IMG/VR virus record: IMGVR_UViG_3300011253_000967
Coordinates: 1-44,540 of that record
Direction: 5' to 3' (one strand)
Length of the DNA stretch: 44,540 nucleotides
From: a virus
Numbering within the stretch: position 1 is the first letter of the stretch; every line of letters begins with the position of its first letter. The position numbers and the translations under genes are program-made. A model generated the notes under the pieces. The model saw only the letters and a list, made by a program, of their open reading frames with translations, was not told where the DNA came from and did no database searches. This document shows positions 25,564 to 32,365 of this stretch, in pieces.

Positions 25564-25693
25564 ATTCCGTCGAGCCTGGCCCGCTAGGCTCGCGCGATAT
25601 TAGGATGCGCGCCCAACGATTAGAGGTTGCACCGGGGGGCAACGGCGGTTAGTGTCTTCGTGTCGGAAGGAACCGACGGGAAAGAAAACCAAA
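25564..25693. other. Intergenic region between late and accessory operons
   Basis: This region holds a 6-bp stem GAGCCT/AGGCTC (25572-25577, 25586-25591), a small GTTGC/GCAAC stem, and a GTCGG/CCGAC stem around the ribosome-site region of the next gene. It must contain the promoter for the 25.7-27.8 kb genes if the upstream terminator is efficient, but I cannot point to good -35 and -10 boxes. A GATATTA near 25600 is the only -10-like string. Confidence 0.4.
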
Positions 25694-25918
25694 ATGCCTA
25701 ACTCTAAAATAGTTGCTCGACATTTCGCGAACGCGCGCGCCGCATTCGACGCCGCGAACCCAATAGCTGCCAAGGCGACCCATCCGCTAGACGGCGAAAT
25801 CAGCGAAGCTGAGTGCAAAGAAGCAACGCGTATAGCGGCGTCTGCGCCTAAGAGCACGCGATGCCATTGCGGGCGTGCGGCGCATAACGATGAGTGCGAA
25901 TACGAGGGGCGTTTCTAA
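25694..25918 (+). CDS. Small protein with a Cys-His zinc motif
   Basis: This 74-residue protein has an N-terminal helical, Ala-rich part and a C-terminal CHCGRAAHNDEC, a CxC-x4-H-x3-C cluster that could bind zinc. ATG 25694 follows GGGAAAG. The frame is open for 14 further codons upstream but those would pass through the ribosome site. It is coupled to the next gene by TAATG. Probably a regulatory or accessory protein. No family recognised. Confidence 0.6.
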   Translation: MPNSKIVARHFANARAAFDAANPIAAKATHPLDGEISEAECKEATRIAASAPKSTRCHCGRAAHNDECEYEGRF

Positions 25919-26112
25919 TGAAAGTCACATTCGAAGTTACCTTGCCCGCCGGCGCATCATTCACCGACGACAACTCGCAAATGCTCGACACGTTTCTAGA
26001 GTTTCTTGCGCAGCAATCCTACGAAAAGCGCGACGCCATGGGCGACGACGTCGAGTTCACGGACGCGGAAAACGAAGCTATGGAGCAATCCGCAACGGTG
26101 ACATTTTCGTGA
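25918..26112 (+). CDS. Small acidic hypothetical protein
   Basis: This 64-residue acidic protein (MKVTFEVTLPAGASF at the start, EFTDAENEAMEQS near the end) probably has a strand-helix-strand fold. It starts inside the previous stop (TAATG) and its own stop overlaps the next GTG, so three genes are translated in relay. No recognised family. The size and acidity are compatible with a host-takeover inhibitor, but nothing in the sequence shows a target. Confidence 0.6.
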   Translation: MKVTFEVTLPAGASFTDDNSQMLDTFLEFLAQQSYEKRDAMGDDVEFTDAENEAMEQSATVTFS

Positions 26113-26384
26113 GGCTCTGCGGCGCCGTGACAACGGATGACGAAGGTAGCGTTACGCGTTACCACGTCTTCAGTCTCGCTTATTTCATGTCCAAACTGAA
26201 CGGCGGAGCACTGTTCGGCCTGGATGATAAGTCAGCGTCGCCGGAGGCGCATGGCTTGGCGCGTGACTTGACCGGTTTTTGGGTCCACGACGGAGCGCCC
26301 GGGCAATGGTTTTGGGGCGTCGCGCATGTTCGCGTGTCTCGAAACCGTGTGCTCGTTACGCAACACGGTGGGTACGATATCTAG
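26109..26384 (+). CDS. Small hypothetical protein
   Basis: This 91-residue protein starts at GTG 26109 (GTGA overlap). It is mixed alpha/beta with many aromatics (YHVFSLAYFMSKLNGGALFG, FWVHDGAPGQWFWGVAHVRV) and ends VTQHGGYDI. It has no membrane, zinc or nucleotide motifs. It is coupled to the PPC-motif protein by TAGTG. No family recognised. The tight packing on both sides supports that it is translated. Confidence 0.55.
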   Translation: MRLCGAVTTDDEGSVTRYHVFSLAYFMSKLNGGALFGLDDKSASPEAHGLARDLTGFWVHDGAPGQWFWGVAHVRVSRNRVLVTQHGGYDI

Positions 26385-27022
26385 TGAAGTATTCCGGCCC
26401 ACTATTCGCGCCCGTCTCAACGGCCGACGTCGCCGCGCTCTTCGTCGCGAAGGGTTCGACGTACTGGACCGTTGACGGAGTCGACGCTTGGGACGAATCG
26501 AGGGACGCGCGCTTGTACCCGGGGCCGCTCCCCGTCGTTGCGCATCCGCCGTGCTCTAGATGGTGCCGGTTGGCCGGACTGGTGGAAGCGCGATGGGGAC
26601 ACAAGCGCGGCGACGACGGCGGGTGTTTCAAGTCGGCGCTCGATTCCGTGCGGCGATGGGGCGGCGTACTTGAACACCCGGCATACAGCGACGCTTGGGC
26701 GGCCTTCGGGATCGAACGCCCGGACAAAGATGGCGGATGGCGCAAGGCTGACGACGTCGGCGGATGGACGGCCCACGTTGAACAGTGGCGCTACGGTCAC
26801 GCCGCGAAGAAAGCGACGTGGCTTTACGCCGTGGGTTGCTCTCTTCCGGAACTCAAGTGGGGATACAAGCACGACCACAAAGCGGGCTCACTCGTTTCGT
26901 GGTGCGGCAATCACGTTTCCAGCGGAGAGAATCGGCCGCGACTTGGAGAGAAAGCCGCGAAGGCAACGCCCCTCGAGTTCCGCGACGTGCTCCTAAAAAT
27001 GGCGCGCTCGGCTACCCGCTGA
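26384..27022 (+). CDS. PPC-motif, DNA-methyltransferase-like phage protein
   Basis: This 212-residue protein starts at GTG 26384. It carries VVAHPPCSRWCRLAGL, reminiscent of the PPC catalytic loop of C5 cytosine methyltransferases, then VRRWGGVLEHPAYSDAW, where GVLEHPA sits where ENV-type residues occur, then GHAAKKATWLYAVGC and a C-terminal RLGEKAAKATPLEFRDVLL resembling the target-recognition/motif X end. I remember a phage family of this kind that is usually uncharacterised. A recognisable SAM-binding FxGxG is missing, so it could be a degenerate or non-enzymatic relative. DNA modification would protect against restriction. Confidence 0.5.
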   Translation: MKYSGPLFAPVSTADVAALFVAKGSTYWTVDGVDAWDESRDARLYPGPLPVVAHPPCSRWCRLAGLVEARWGHKRGDDGGCFKSALDSVRRWGGVLEHPAYSDAWAAFGIERPDKDGGWRKADDVGGWTAHVEQWRYGHAAKKATWLYAVGCSLPELKWGYKHDHKAGSLVSWCGNHVSSGENRPRLGEKAAKATPLEFRDVLLKMARSATR

Positions 27023-27050
27023 GCTGCTCTAGATTTCAAACCCTAAACCC

Positions 27051-27064
27051 GGCCACTAGTGGCC
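27051..27064. promoter_or_regulatory. 14-bp palindrome before the RHH gene (candidate operator)
   Basis: GGCCACTAGTGGCC is a perfect palindrome 16 bases before the ATG of the ribbon-helix-helix gene. The half-site GTGGCCAC closely resembles the GTGGGCCAC iteron at 42.1-42.5 kb. RHH proteins often bind such short inverted repeats and repress themselves. Binding here is inferred. Confidence 0.55.
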
Positions 27065-27080
27065 ACACATCGGAGACCAA

Positions 27081-27317
27081 ATGAACGAAACCAAAGACCA
27101 GAAGAAACAAGCAAACCGAACGTACACGGAGCGCATTGCCGCACGCGTCACGGACACGCAACTAGAGCACATGAGGCGGGCCGCTAAGCGTGCCGGACTA
27201 GACCTCGCGACGTGGGCGCGCGTCGTGTTGGTTGCGGCAGTTACGCTGCCAGCTGACAACATTTGCGGGCAGACGATGCGCGGGAATCTCGCCGGGCAGG
27301 CAAAGGCGGAATCGTGA
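27081..27317 (+). CDS. Ribbon-helix-helix DNA-binding protein
   Basis: This 78-residue protein has RIAARVTDTQLEHMRRAAKR, then AGLDLATWARVVLVAAV: the short strand, helix, turn and helix of RHH/CopG-like or relaxase-type Arc repressors, with a basic N-terminus (KKQANRTYTER). It would dimerise and insert a two-stranded sheet into the major groove. The palindrome 16 bases upstream suggests autoregulation. It is GTGA-coupled to the next gene. It could be a repressor of this block or act at the iterons. Confidence 0.75.
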   Translation: MNETKDQKKQANRTYTERIAARVTDTQLEHMRRAAKRAGLDLATWARVVLVAAVTLPADNICGQTMRGNLAGQAKAES

Positions 27318-27778
27318 GCGGCGATAACGGCACGAACTTCAGTCAACCCATGAGACAAGCGCAGGCGGCGGCGCACGCGAAGGTGTGCACCGCCGTGGGC
27401 GACTACATACAGATCCTTGGGCGGCACACGCATCATCCGGAGGTCGTTTTAGACGCGGCGCTCGCGACCCTCGTTTCGTTCTTCGCAGAAAACGGGGTTC
27501 CTTTGAGCCAACTTCAAGAAAGGGTGAGCGACGCTTACGCGATAACAATGAAGTGCATCACGAAGGGCAACGCCAAAGAGCAGGCGGAAGAAAACGAGCC
27601 GCTGTTCTTCGCGCTCAAGAGAGAAGACGGAGCGCTTCCGGATTGGCGTCGAGGCACGCGCGCCAGCCTTCGCACGTGGGCGGCGTCTCTTCCGCCGGCG
27701 ACTCGTTTTCTTGTGCGCAAAGAGACCGCCGATTCCGAGCCCGAAGAGTTCGTTACGAATTTGGAGTTTCGACACTGA
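27314..27778 (+). CDS. Hypothetical protein paired with the RHH gene
   Basis: This 154-residue protein starts at GTG 27314. The first 90 residues are helical (AAAHAKVCTAVGDYIQILGRHTH, then LDAALATLVSFFAENGVPLSQL) and the C-terminus is charged (PLFFALKREDGALPDW, then RFLVRKETADSEPEEFV). It is coupled to the RHH gene in the way an antitoxin is coupled to a toxin, but no toxin motif is visible. It is the last gene before the large bidirectional terminator. Confidence 0.55.
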   Translation: MSGDNGTNFSQPMRQAQAAAHAKVCTAVGDYIQILGRHTHHPEVVLDAALATLVSFFAENGVPLSQLQERVSDAYAITMKCITKGNAKEQAEENEPLFFALKREDGALPDWRRGTRASLRTWAASLPPATRFLVRKETADSEPEEFVTNLEFRH

Positions 27779-27809
27779 AACGCGAGTCGCCATACCGTTA
27801 GTAGCAGAA

Positions 27810-27861
27810 CGAAAAACAGAAGGCCGCGCACCCTGGCAGGTGCGCGGCCTTCTGTTTTTCG
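27810..27861. terminator. Bidirectional intrinsic terminator, 23-bp perfect stem
   Basis: Bases 27810-27832 pair perfectly with 27839-27861 around a 6-base loop (CTGGCA). The GC-rich core AGGCCGCGCACC is flanked by AAAAAC on one side and GTTTTT on the other, so each strand gives a hairpin followed by a T-run. It lies between the rightward gene ending at 27778 and the leftward gene ending at 27888, and should stop both transcripts. Confidence 0.95.
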
Positions 27862-27887
27862 GCTTCCGGATTTGCTGCGTTCTTCGG

Positions 27888-28700
27888 CTAGAACCTGAAA
27901 GCTCTCCGAAGTAGAGACACAAAGTCAAGCGCCATCGCCTTTGTCTTCGCGCGCCGTCGCCCTCTCACGCGCCCGTCTAAGGGCTTCGCCGATTCGCTGG
28001 GATGCTTGTTCATCTTCGGCGAGGGACCGCCGGAGCGTGGGGCGTAACTAGGCGGCGGGGGTTCGCTGGGGAGGTTGAAGGTCAAGTAAGGGTGAGCCGG
28101 CTCGCGGCCTAGCATTTCCTCGCGGATTGACCTTGCGGTTTGACTCTCTTGCTTGATCCGAAACTCGCGCATGATTTCGAGCGCTTCGCCGGCGCGGCCC
28201 AAAGCTTCGACGGCGGCGGCTTCATCGATGTAAGTCGCGACCGCATTAGACAGCGGGCTTGGGCCGGCTTTGAGTTCCGCGGGAGCCGGGCCGCGGTCTT
28301 TCCATGCTTTCGCGTTCGCTACCTCTCCGGGGTTTAGATGCCCAGACGCGGCGGCTGCGTCAAAAGCTGCGCACCAAGTTTCCGCCACGCCGTAATCGGC
28401 TTTGATTTCCACGGGCGGCGGTACCTTCGGCGCGTGAATCGTCGCGGGCCCTGTCTTTGCGAACGTCTTGATTACGCCCGGCGCAACTTTCATCCTGACT
28501 TGTTCGGTGACGGTCTTCCGTTCGACGGTGAAAGGAAGTTCAGCCGGGCGCCAAGGTGACTTGACATCACCCGCCGCTAGTCGCCGTTGCCAGTGACGGT
28601 GAGAACTCACTTTGACTTTGCACTTCGGGCAAATGTCGTGACCGGATAGCGAGTTCAACGCGAGCGTGCACGCAAGCGGATCGACGGGCCCCGGCTTCAC
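27888..28700 (-). CDS. Zinc-ribbon hypothetical protein, Pro-rich C-terminus
   Basis: This 270-residue protein is the last gene of the leftward operon. It starts at GTG 28700. The frame is open about 20 codons further upstream with no start codon, so the true N-terminus may be elsewhere. Residues 24-27 are CPKC, followed by a basic region. The middle is Ala-rich and helical (NAVATYIDEAAAVEALGRAGE), then comes a proline-rich stretch (PSEPPPPSYAPRSGG) and a basic end (RVRGRRRAKTKAM). No catalytic motif is seen. A frameshift could have separated it from the overlapping 28824 frame, which carries more cysteines. Confidence 0.6.
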   Translation of the reverse strand: MKPGPVDPLACTLALNSLSGHDICPKCKVKVSSHRHWQRRLAAGDVKSPWRPAELPFTVERKTVTEQVRMKVAPGVIKTFAKTGPATIHAPKVPPPVEIKADYGVAETWCAAFDAAAASGHLNPGEVANAKAWKDRGPAPAELKAGPSPLSNAVATYIDEAAAVEALGRAGEALEIMREFRIKQESQTARSIREEMLGREPAHPYLTFNLPSEPPPPSYAPRSGGPSPKMNKHPSESAKPLDGRVRGRRRAKTKAMALDFVSLLRRAFRF

Positions 28701-28824
28701 GGTCGCGTCCCGTGAAGATGAGCAAGAATCCGCAGCGTGATCCGCAGTCGCAAGCGAGTAAGGTACGCGAGCGCTTGCCGCACGCCGCGCACTTCATTGG
28801 TATTCGTTTGTTCGGTTTGGTCAT
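28567..28824 (-). CDS. Cys-rich small ORF, possibly the 5' part of the following gene
   Basis: This 85-codon frame begins with ATG 28824, which overlaps an upstream stop as ATGA. It has MKCAACGKRSRTLLACDCG, then SRCGFLLIFTGRD: a CxxC plus CxC and further Cys, a zinc-ribbon signature. After residue ~45 it becomes Arg/Ser-rich and overlaps the 28700 gene for 134 bases in another frame. The first part looks coding and the last part does not, so a frameshift mutation or sequence error joining it to the 28700 gene near 28705 is plausible. Confidence 0.4.
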   Translation of the reverse strand: MTKPNKRIPMKCAACGKRSRTLLACDCGSRCGFLLIFTGRDREAGARRSACVHARVELAIRSRHLPEVQSQSEFSPSLATATSGG

Positions 28825-28996
28825 TCATCGTTCTTATCCGTTTCCGTTGTTGGCCCCAACTTTTCGACATCACAATAGCAGGCGTTGCAAAGTGCAAAGA
28901 GTTCATCGCCGCATCCGAACGACCACGGCACCCAAAGATCGCAACGGTGGTTTCAATGAGCCCGGCCCAAGGTTGGCGAACGGACAGCGCTTTCAT
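28697..28996 (-). pseudogene. ASCH-like gene remnant
   Basis: ATG 28996 overlaps the preceding stop (ATGA) and the first 14 residues, MKALSVRQPWAGLI, are the classic opening of ASCH-domain proteins (RNA-binding or PUA-like). After that the family's conserved G-x-K-x-[IV]-E-x-R is absent in all frames, and the remaining 85 codons are low-information sequence overlapping the two zinc-finger frames. The likely reading is that a recombination junction or deletion has replaced the rest of an ASCH gene. A short functional peptide cannot be excluded. Confidence 0.45.
28821..28931 (-). CDS. Short zinc-finger-like ORF (36 residues)
   Basis: A 36-codon frame from GTG 28931 encodes VPWSFGCGDELFALCNACYC and ends EKLGPTTETDKNDE, with its TGA overlapping ATG 28824. 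Cysteines in GCG-x7-CNACYC suggest metal binding. The frame is open a few codons before the GTG (a Cys-containing RCDLW) and then closed. It may be the surviving end of a longer gene. Weak because there is no ribosome site and the size is small. Confidence 0.3.
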   Translation of the reverse strand: MPWSFGCGDELFALCNACYCDVEKLGPTTETDKNDE

Positions 28997-29181
28997 GCTT
29001 TCTCCAAATAAACGCTAGCGTCTAAGTCGTTGTGTATCGGTGGGGCGTGCCAGTGCACGGACTCGACGACGAAGTTTACGAGACCAACGTGCACCCCGTC
29101 GCCCTTTCTTGGAACCGGCCCGGCAAAAGATATGCGGCGTCCGCTTGGCAAAATAAGTACGTGTGTTTTCTGTGCGCTCAT
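28993..29181 (-). CDS. Small hypothetical protein
   Basis: This 62-residue protein begins at ATG 29181 (MSAQKTHVLILPSGRRISFA); the frame continues upstream, but that part overlaps the preceding gene. It is beta-prone (VHVGLVNFVVESVHWH) and ends DLDASVYLEKA, with the stop overlapping the ASCH-like ATG. The 4-base gap to the previous stop and the ATGA junction favour translation. No family recognised. Confidence 0.5.
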   Translation of the reverse strand: MSAQKTHVLILPSGRRISFAGPVPRKGDGVHVGLVNFVVESVHWHAPPIHNDLDASVYLEKA

Positions 29182-29185
29182 ATCT

Positions 29186-29470
29186 CTACCAGTCCTCGTT
29201 TGAATCATATGGAGGTCGGCGGATAGGCGTCCGCCGACAACCGGGCGCCAGATATCCGGAGCCACGGTATTGAGTGTTCGCGCCGACGTACGCGTCGCGT
29301 GATGGGCCGGCGACGTCTCTCTTTATGGGTTGGTTTCGCACGCGTTGCAGCCGTGTAAACAGGCGGCATTCGCTTCCCACGCATCCGCGGCCGCAGTCGC
29401 TTACGTACCTGCCAATACCAGGGCACCAGATAGCAGCCGACCCCGGCGCGATAGTTTCGAGCTCGCTCAC
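29186..29470 (-). CDS. Cys-rich hypothetical protein
   Basis: This 94-residue protein starts at GTG 29470, overlapping the previous stop (GTGA). Residues 16-36 contain CPGIGRYVSDCGRGCVGSEC, four cysteines spaced 9-3-4 that could form a zinc site. The rest is basic and Pro/Arg-rich (GCRRTPIRRPPYD), probably nucleic-acid binding or disordered. It belongs to a run of small leftward genes. No enzyme motif. Confidence 0.5.
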   Translation of the reverse strand: MSELETIAPGSAAIWCPGIGRYVSDCGRGCVGSECRLFTRLQRVRNQPIKRDVAGPSRDAYVGANTQYRGSGYLAPGCRRTPIRRPPYDSNEDW

Positions 29471-29703
29471 GATTCGTCACTCTTGCAAGCGTCGAGGTTC
29501 TTTTGCGCGGCGAGGCACCGCGCGATCCTCAGCTCGTTGCCTGTCAGAAGACAGCTGACTTGTCTTAGGTCTCGCGCGGCCGCTTCGTATACCAGTTTGC
29601 GCTTTACGTATCCGTCTATCAGTCTTTGACGATTGCTAGGCCGCTCGTCGTACGCCTCTTTGATGTCCGCGTCCGTCCACACCTTCGGGCTTACGTGGTT
29701 CAC
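29467..29703 (-). CDS. Small helical hypothetical protein
   Basis: This 78-residue protein starts most likely at GTG 29703, which overlaps the stop of the RecD2-like helicase (GTGA). A GTG at 29727 is the only earlier choice. It is helical and charged (WTDADIKEAYDERPSNRQRLI, shown in part, and VKRKLVYEAAARDLR) with two cysteines at the end region. It may bind DNA or the helicase. No family recognised. Confidence 0.5.
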   Translation of the reverse strand: MNHVSPKVWTDADIKEAYDERPSNRQRLIDGYVKRKLVYEAAARDLRQVSCLLTGNELRIARCLAAQKNLDACKSDES

Positions 29704-30899
29704 AGTTCCCCCATGATGCGCTCGCACAAAGCGGTGTTTCGTTTCGTGTCGCGCTTCGACTTGAGCGCGTGCGCTATGCCGCGTTCATCGCCGACGATGC
29801 ACACGCCTTTCTTGCCGCGTGTGATAGCGGTGTAAAGCAACTGGCGAGTGAGCATGTAACTGTGCGTTGAGTGCGCGATGACGATGACCCACGGCCATTC
29901 ACTGCCCTGCGATTTGTGGATGGTGAGCGCGTACGAAAGTTTCAGCTGGCGCGCGTCCGCCTTCGTGTATGTGACGTGGCCTTGTCGGTCCGCGTATTTC
30001 ACGCGGAGCCCGCGCGCGTCGATGGACGCGACCGTGCCGCACTCTCCGTTGAACACGCCTAGGTTATAGTCGTTCTTCGTGTGGATCACTGGGTCGCCGA
30101 CGCGAAGGAAGTTCGGTTCAAACCCCCATTGTATTGTCCCTGGAATGAGAGGATTGAACCGGGCTTGTAAGCGCTGGTTGATCTCTTCGGCCCCGGCCTT
30201 GCCTGTCTTCTGCGGGACTAGGATTTGCGGAAGTGCAAGTGCGCCTAGCCGCTCTCTCAAAATGCGTCCGATGTCACCGGCGAACTTTGGGATATTCGGA
30301 GCGGCGTCGACACTCTTGAAAATGAAGTCGGTGCGCTCCTCGAGGTCAAGCGCCTCGCCACTCAGAATACGCGGCGCGTTGGTGCATATCCACGACTCCG
30401 CCGCCGACCGGTGCACGTTGGTGAGACGTGCGCACGGAATGAGTTCCGACTTTACGAGGTCCGCAAGGATCGCACCGGGCCCCACGCTGGGGAGTTGGTT
30501 AGCGTCGCCCACTAGGACAAGCCGCGTGCGCGTTTCGTCGATGGCGTCTAGGAGCGAAGCGAAAATCTTCACATCTACCATGCTTGATTCGTCGATGACG
30601 ACGACGTCGCAATCAATCGGGTTGTTCGCGGAATAGTAGAACGCACGCTCTGCCGGGTTCCATCCTAGAAGGCGATGAATCGTCACCGCTTCGGCGCCCG
30701 TCGCTTCGCTCATTCGCTTGGCCGCTTTGCCAGTCGGCGCTGCGAGTCGAACGAACTCGCCATCGCTTTGCATTCTCTTGAGCGCCGTCGCGAGAATCGT
30801 TGTTTTCCCCGTGCCCGGTCCGCCGGTGATGATCGAAATAGGTTCGCCCGTGATCATGTCGAGCGCCGCGCGTTGCGATTCGTCTAGTTGGATGCTCAC
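29700..30899 (-). CDS. RecD2-type SF1 helicase, C-terminal ATPase half
   Basis: This 399-residue protein consists of the SF1B helicase core only. Motifs in order are Walker A IITGGPGTGKTT (Lys32), the Ia-like RLAAPTGKAAKRM, Walker B VVVIDESSMVD, motif III LVLVGDANQLPSVGPG, NVHRS (IV), YALTIHKSQGSEW (V) and LLYTAITRGKK (VI). The N-terminal OB/helix-hairpin-helix part typical of RecD2 is missing here but is encoded by the 33250 gene upstream in the same operon. RecD2 is a 5'-3' helicase. A complex of the two halves is inferred. It is GTGA-coupled to the 71-residue gene. Confidence 0.85.
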   Translation of the reverse strand: MSIQLDESQRAALDMITGEPISIITGGPGTGKTTILATALKRMQSDGEFVRLAAPTGKAAKRMSEATGAEAVTIHRLLGWNPAERAFYYSANNPIDCDVVVIDESSMVDVKIFASLLDAIDETRTRLVLVGDANQLPSVGPGAILADLVKSELIPCARLTNVHRSAAESWICTNAPRILSGEALDLEERTDFIFKSVDAAPNIPKFAGDIGRILRERLGALALPQILVPQKTGKAGAEEINQRLQARFNPLIPGTIQWGFEPNFLRVGDPVIHTKNDYNLGVFNGECGTVASIDARGLRVKYADRQGHVTYTKADARQLKLSYALTIHKSQGSEWPWVIVIAHSTHSYMLTRQLLYTAITRGKKGVCIVGDERGIAHALKSKRDTKRNTALCERIMGEL

Positions 30900-31111
30900 G
30901 TGTTCGCCTTAGCTAGGTCTTCAATCAGCTCGTCAAAGTCAAACGTCTTCGCGCCGCGTCTGGCAGCGTGAAATGTGTGCCAGTCGTGCAGAACGTACGG
31001 CGGCATGAGCACGCACCACATATAGTTCGTGTTCATGAGCCAAAGCTCACGCCCCTTAGGCGTCGTGATTAGGTACGCGCCGCTCTCGTGTTTTTTTCCG
31101 ATAGTGTTCAT
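30896..31111 (-). CDS. Small hypothetical protein
   Basis: This 71-residue protein begins at ATG 31111. The longer open frame before it is Arg-rich shadow of the methyltransferase gene. It has GAYLITTPKGRELWLMNTNY, then MWCVLMPPYVLHDWHTFHAA: a beta-then-helix layout with aromatic residues. It ends FDELIEDLAKANT, GTGA-coupled to the helicase. No family recognised. It lies between methyltransferase and helicase. Confidence 0.55.
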   Translation of the reverse strand: MNTIGKKHESGAYLITTPKGRELWLMNTNYMWCVLMPPYVLHDWHTFHAARRGAKTFDFDELIEDLAKANT

Positions 31112-31140
31112 TGAGCTTCGTCTTTCTTTCGTTTGGTTTT

Positions 31141-31827
31141 CTAGTTCCACGCGTCGCCCCACCATTCGGTTTGCGGGCGTTGGATCGGGTCGCGCTTTCC
31201 GCGCGGCAGCTGGTAGCGGACCACGCACCATTCCTGTTTGCCTCCGCCTTCTCCGTACGCGGGGCGTCTGGACAAGTAGGCAACGTTTAGGATGTTCGCC
31301 ACGGACCAAACGACTTCCCGACGGTCGACGCCCGCTAGACAGTTGAGCCGTAGCAGCGCCACGACGTCGCCCGAAGGTCCTGCGTCATGCATCGCCTTGA
31401 CCATGAAGTCAGCGACGTCGATGCCCTCTCTCGAGGCGTCCGGCGGATTCATAAAGACCGTGGCTCCGCGCACATCAAAGCTCGGGCCGGTCTTCAAGTA
31501 GTCCATGCGCAACGTCTGCACGCGCTGCGGGCTACGGCCGCCAAGCGCTGGCGTTGGTTGGTACACGTCAGCGAATCGCTCGCGAATATGTTCGATCCAT
31601 CGTGGGTCAACGTCCATCGCTAAGACCGTTTCCGACTCCGCCTCTAGGGCCGCTTTTATAAGCGATCCGCTTCCGGCAGTGGGCTCAACCACAAGCTTGC
31701 GACGCGCAACAAAACTTCTCGCGATCCGGCGCGCGAGCTTGGGCGGTGTGAACCACTGCGCCAAGCTCGCGTCATAGGCCGGGGCGATGTCCGGCATTAG
31801 TGAAAGCTGGACATCGCCGTCGCTCAT
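31141..31827 (-). CDS. Class I SAM methyltransferase-like protein with NPPD
   Basis: This 228-residue protein has an N6-adenine methyltransferase-like core. LAQWFTPPKLARRIA resembles the QxFTP N-terminus of M.TaqI-type enzymes, VVEPTAGSGSL (E48-P-T-A-G52) is the SAM-binding motif I, and FMNPPDAS (N127-P-P-D130) occupies motif IV. The usual catalytic NPP[YFW] has Asp instead of the aromatic, which flips and stacks on the adenine in active enzymes. It may be inactive, have changed target, or act on something else. It is ATGA-coupled to the upstream gene. Confidence 0.65.
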   Translation of the reverse strand: MSDGDVQLSLMPDIAPAYDASLAQWFTPPKLARRIARSFVARRKLVVEPTAGSGSLIKAALEAESETVLAMDVDPRWIEHIRERFADVYQPTPALGGRSPQRVQTLRMDYLKTGPSFDVRGATVFMNPPDASREGIDVADFMVKAMHDAGPSGDVVALLRLNCLAGVDRREVVWSVANILNVAYLSRRPAYGEGGGKQEWCVVRYQLPRGKRDPIQRPQTEWWGDAWN

Positions 31828-32354
31828 GTGCTTGGCCCTTCGGTTTCAGACGACGGGCTGTAGTTCGACACTGCGTCGCCCTTTGCTTCGGCGGCGCGTC
31901 GGACTTCGGCGGCTTCCGCGAGTTGCTTCGCCAGCGCCGCGTTTGCCTCCTCTTTTTTCTGCGCCGCTTCCGCGCTGATCTTGGATCGCTCACCAAACGT
32001 GGCTTCAGCATCGTGCACTAGTTTATGAATGTCCGCGCCGGAGATGCCGGAGCACAAGAGTGCGTCAACACCAATGAGCACAGCAACCGATCCGATGACG
32101 CTTCGTGGCACGCCGGCGCCGCTAAGCTTGTCGCACGTCACCGCTAACGTCATCGCCGTCGCGTTCTCTACGGCGGCGCGCGCGTCAAGCTCCGCCCCGT
32201 CTTCCGTGACGTCGATCACCGAACCGGGCTCTACTGCGCCATGCTTTGACCCGGCAACCTTAGCCTTTGCGTCGATGACTTTCGCCGCGTTGCTCATTGT
32301 CTCTTTGTGTCCGGACTTGATGGCCGGGCGTTCTTCGTTTGTGTTTTCTGACAT
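31824..32354 (-). CDS. Ala-rich hypothetical protein
   Basis: This 176-residue protein has a disordered N-terminus, an Ala/Val/Gly middle part (SVAVLIGVDALLCSGISGAD) and a charged Ala/Glu/Lys helix at the C-terminus (AAQKKEEANAALAKQLAEAA), likely a coiled coil. ATG 32354 has AGGAAGCGAG. It follows the RecD2 N-terminal gene by 11 bases and overlaps the methyltransferase by ATGA. It may bridge the helicase halves, by position only. Confidence 0.55.
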   Translation of the reverse strand: MSENTNEERPAIKSGHKETMSNAAKVIDAKAKVAGSKHGAVEPGSVIDVTEDGAELDARAAVENATAMTLAVTCDKLSGAGVPRSVIGSVAVLIGVDALLCSGISGADIHKLVHDAEATFGERSKISAEAAQKKEEANAALAKQLAEAAEVRRAAEAKGDAVSNYSPSSETEGPST

Positions 32355-32365
32355 GGTCTCGCTTC

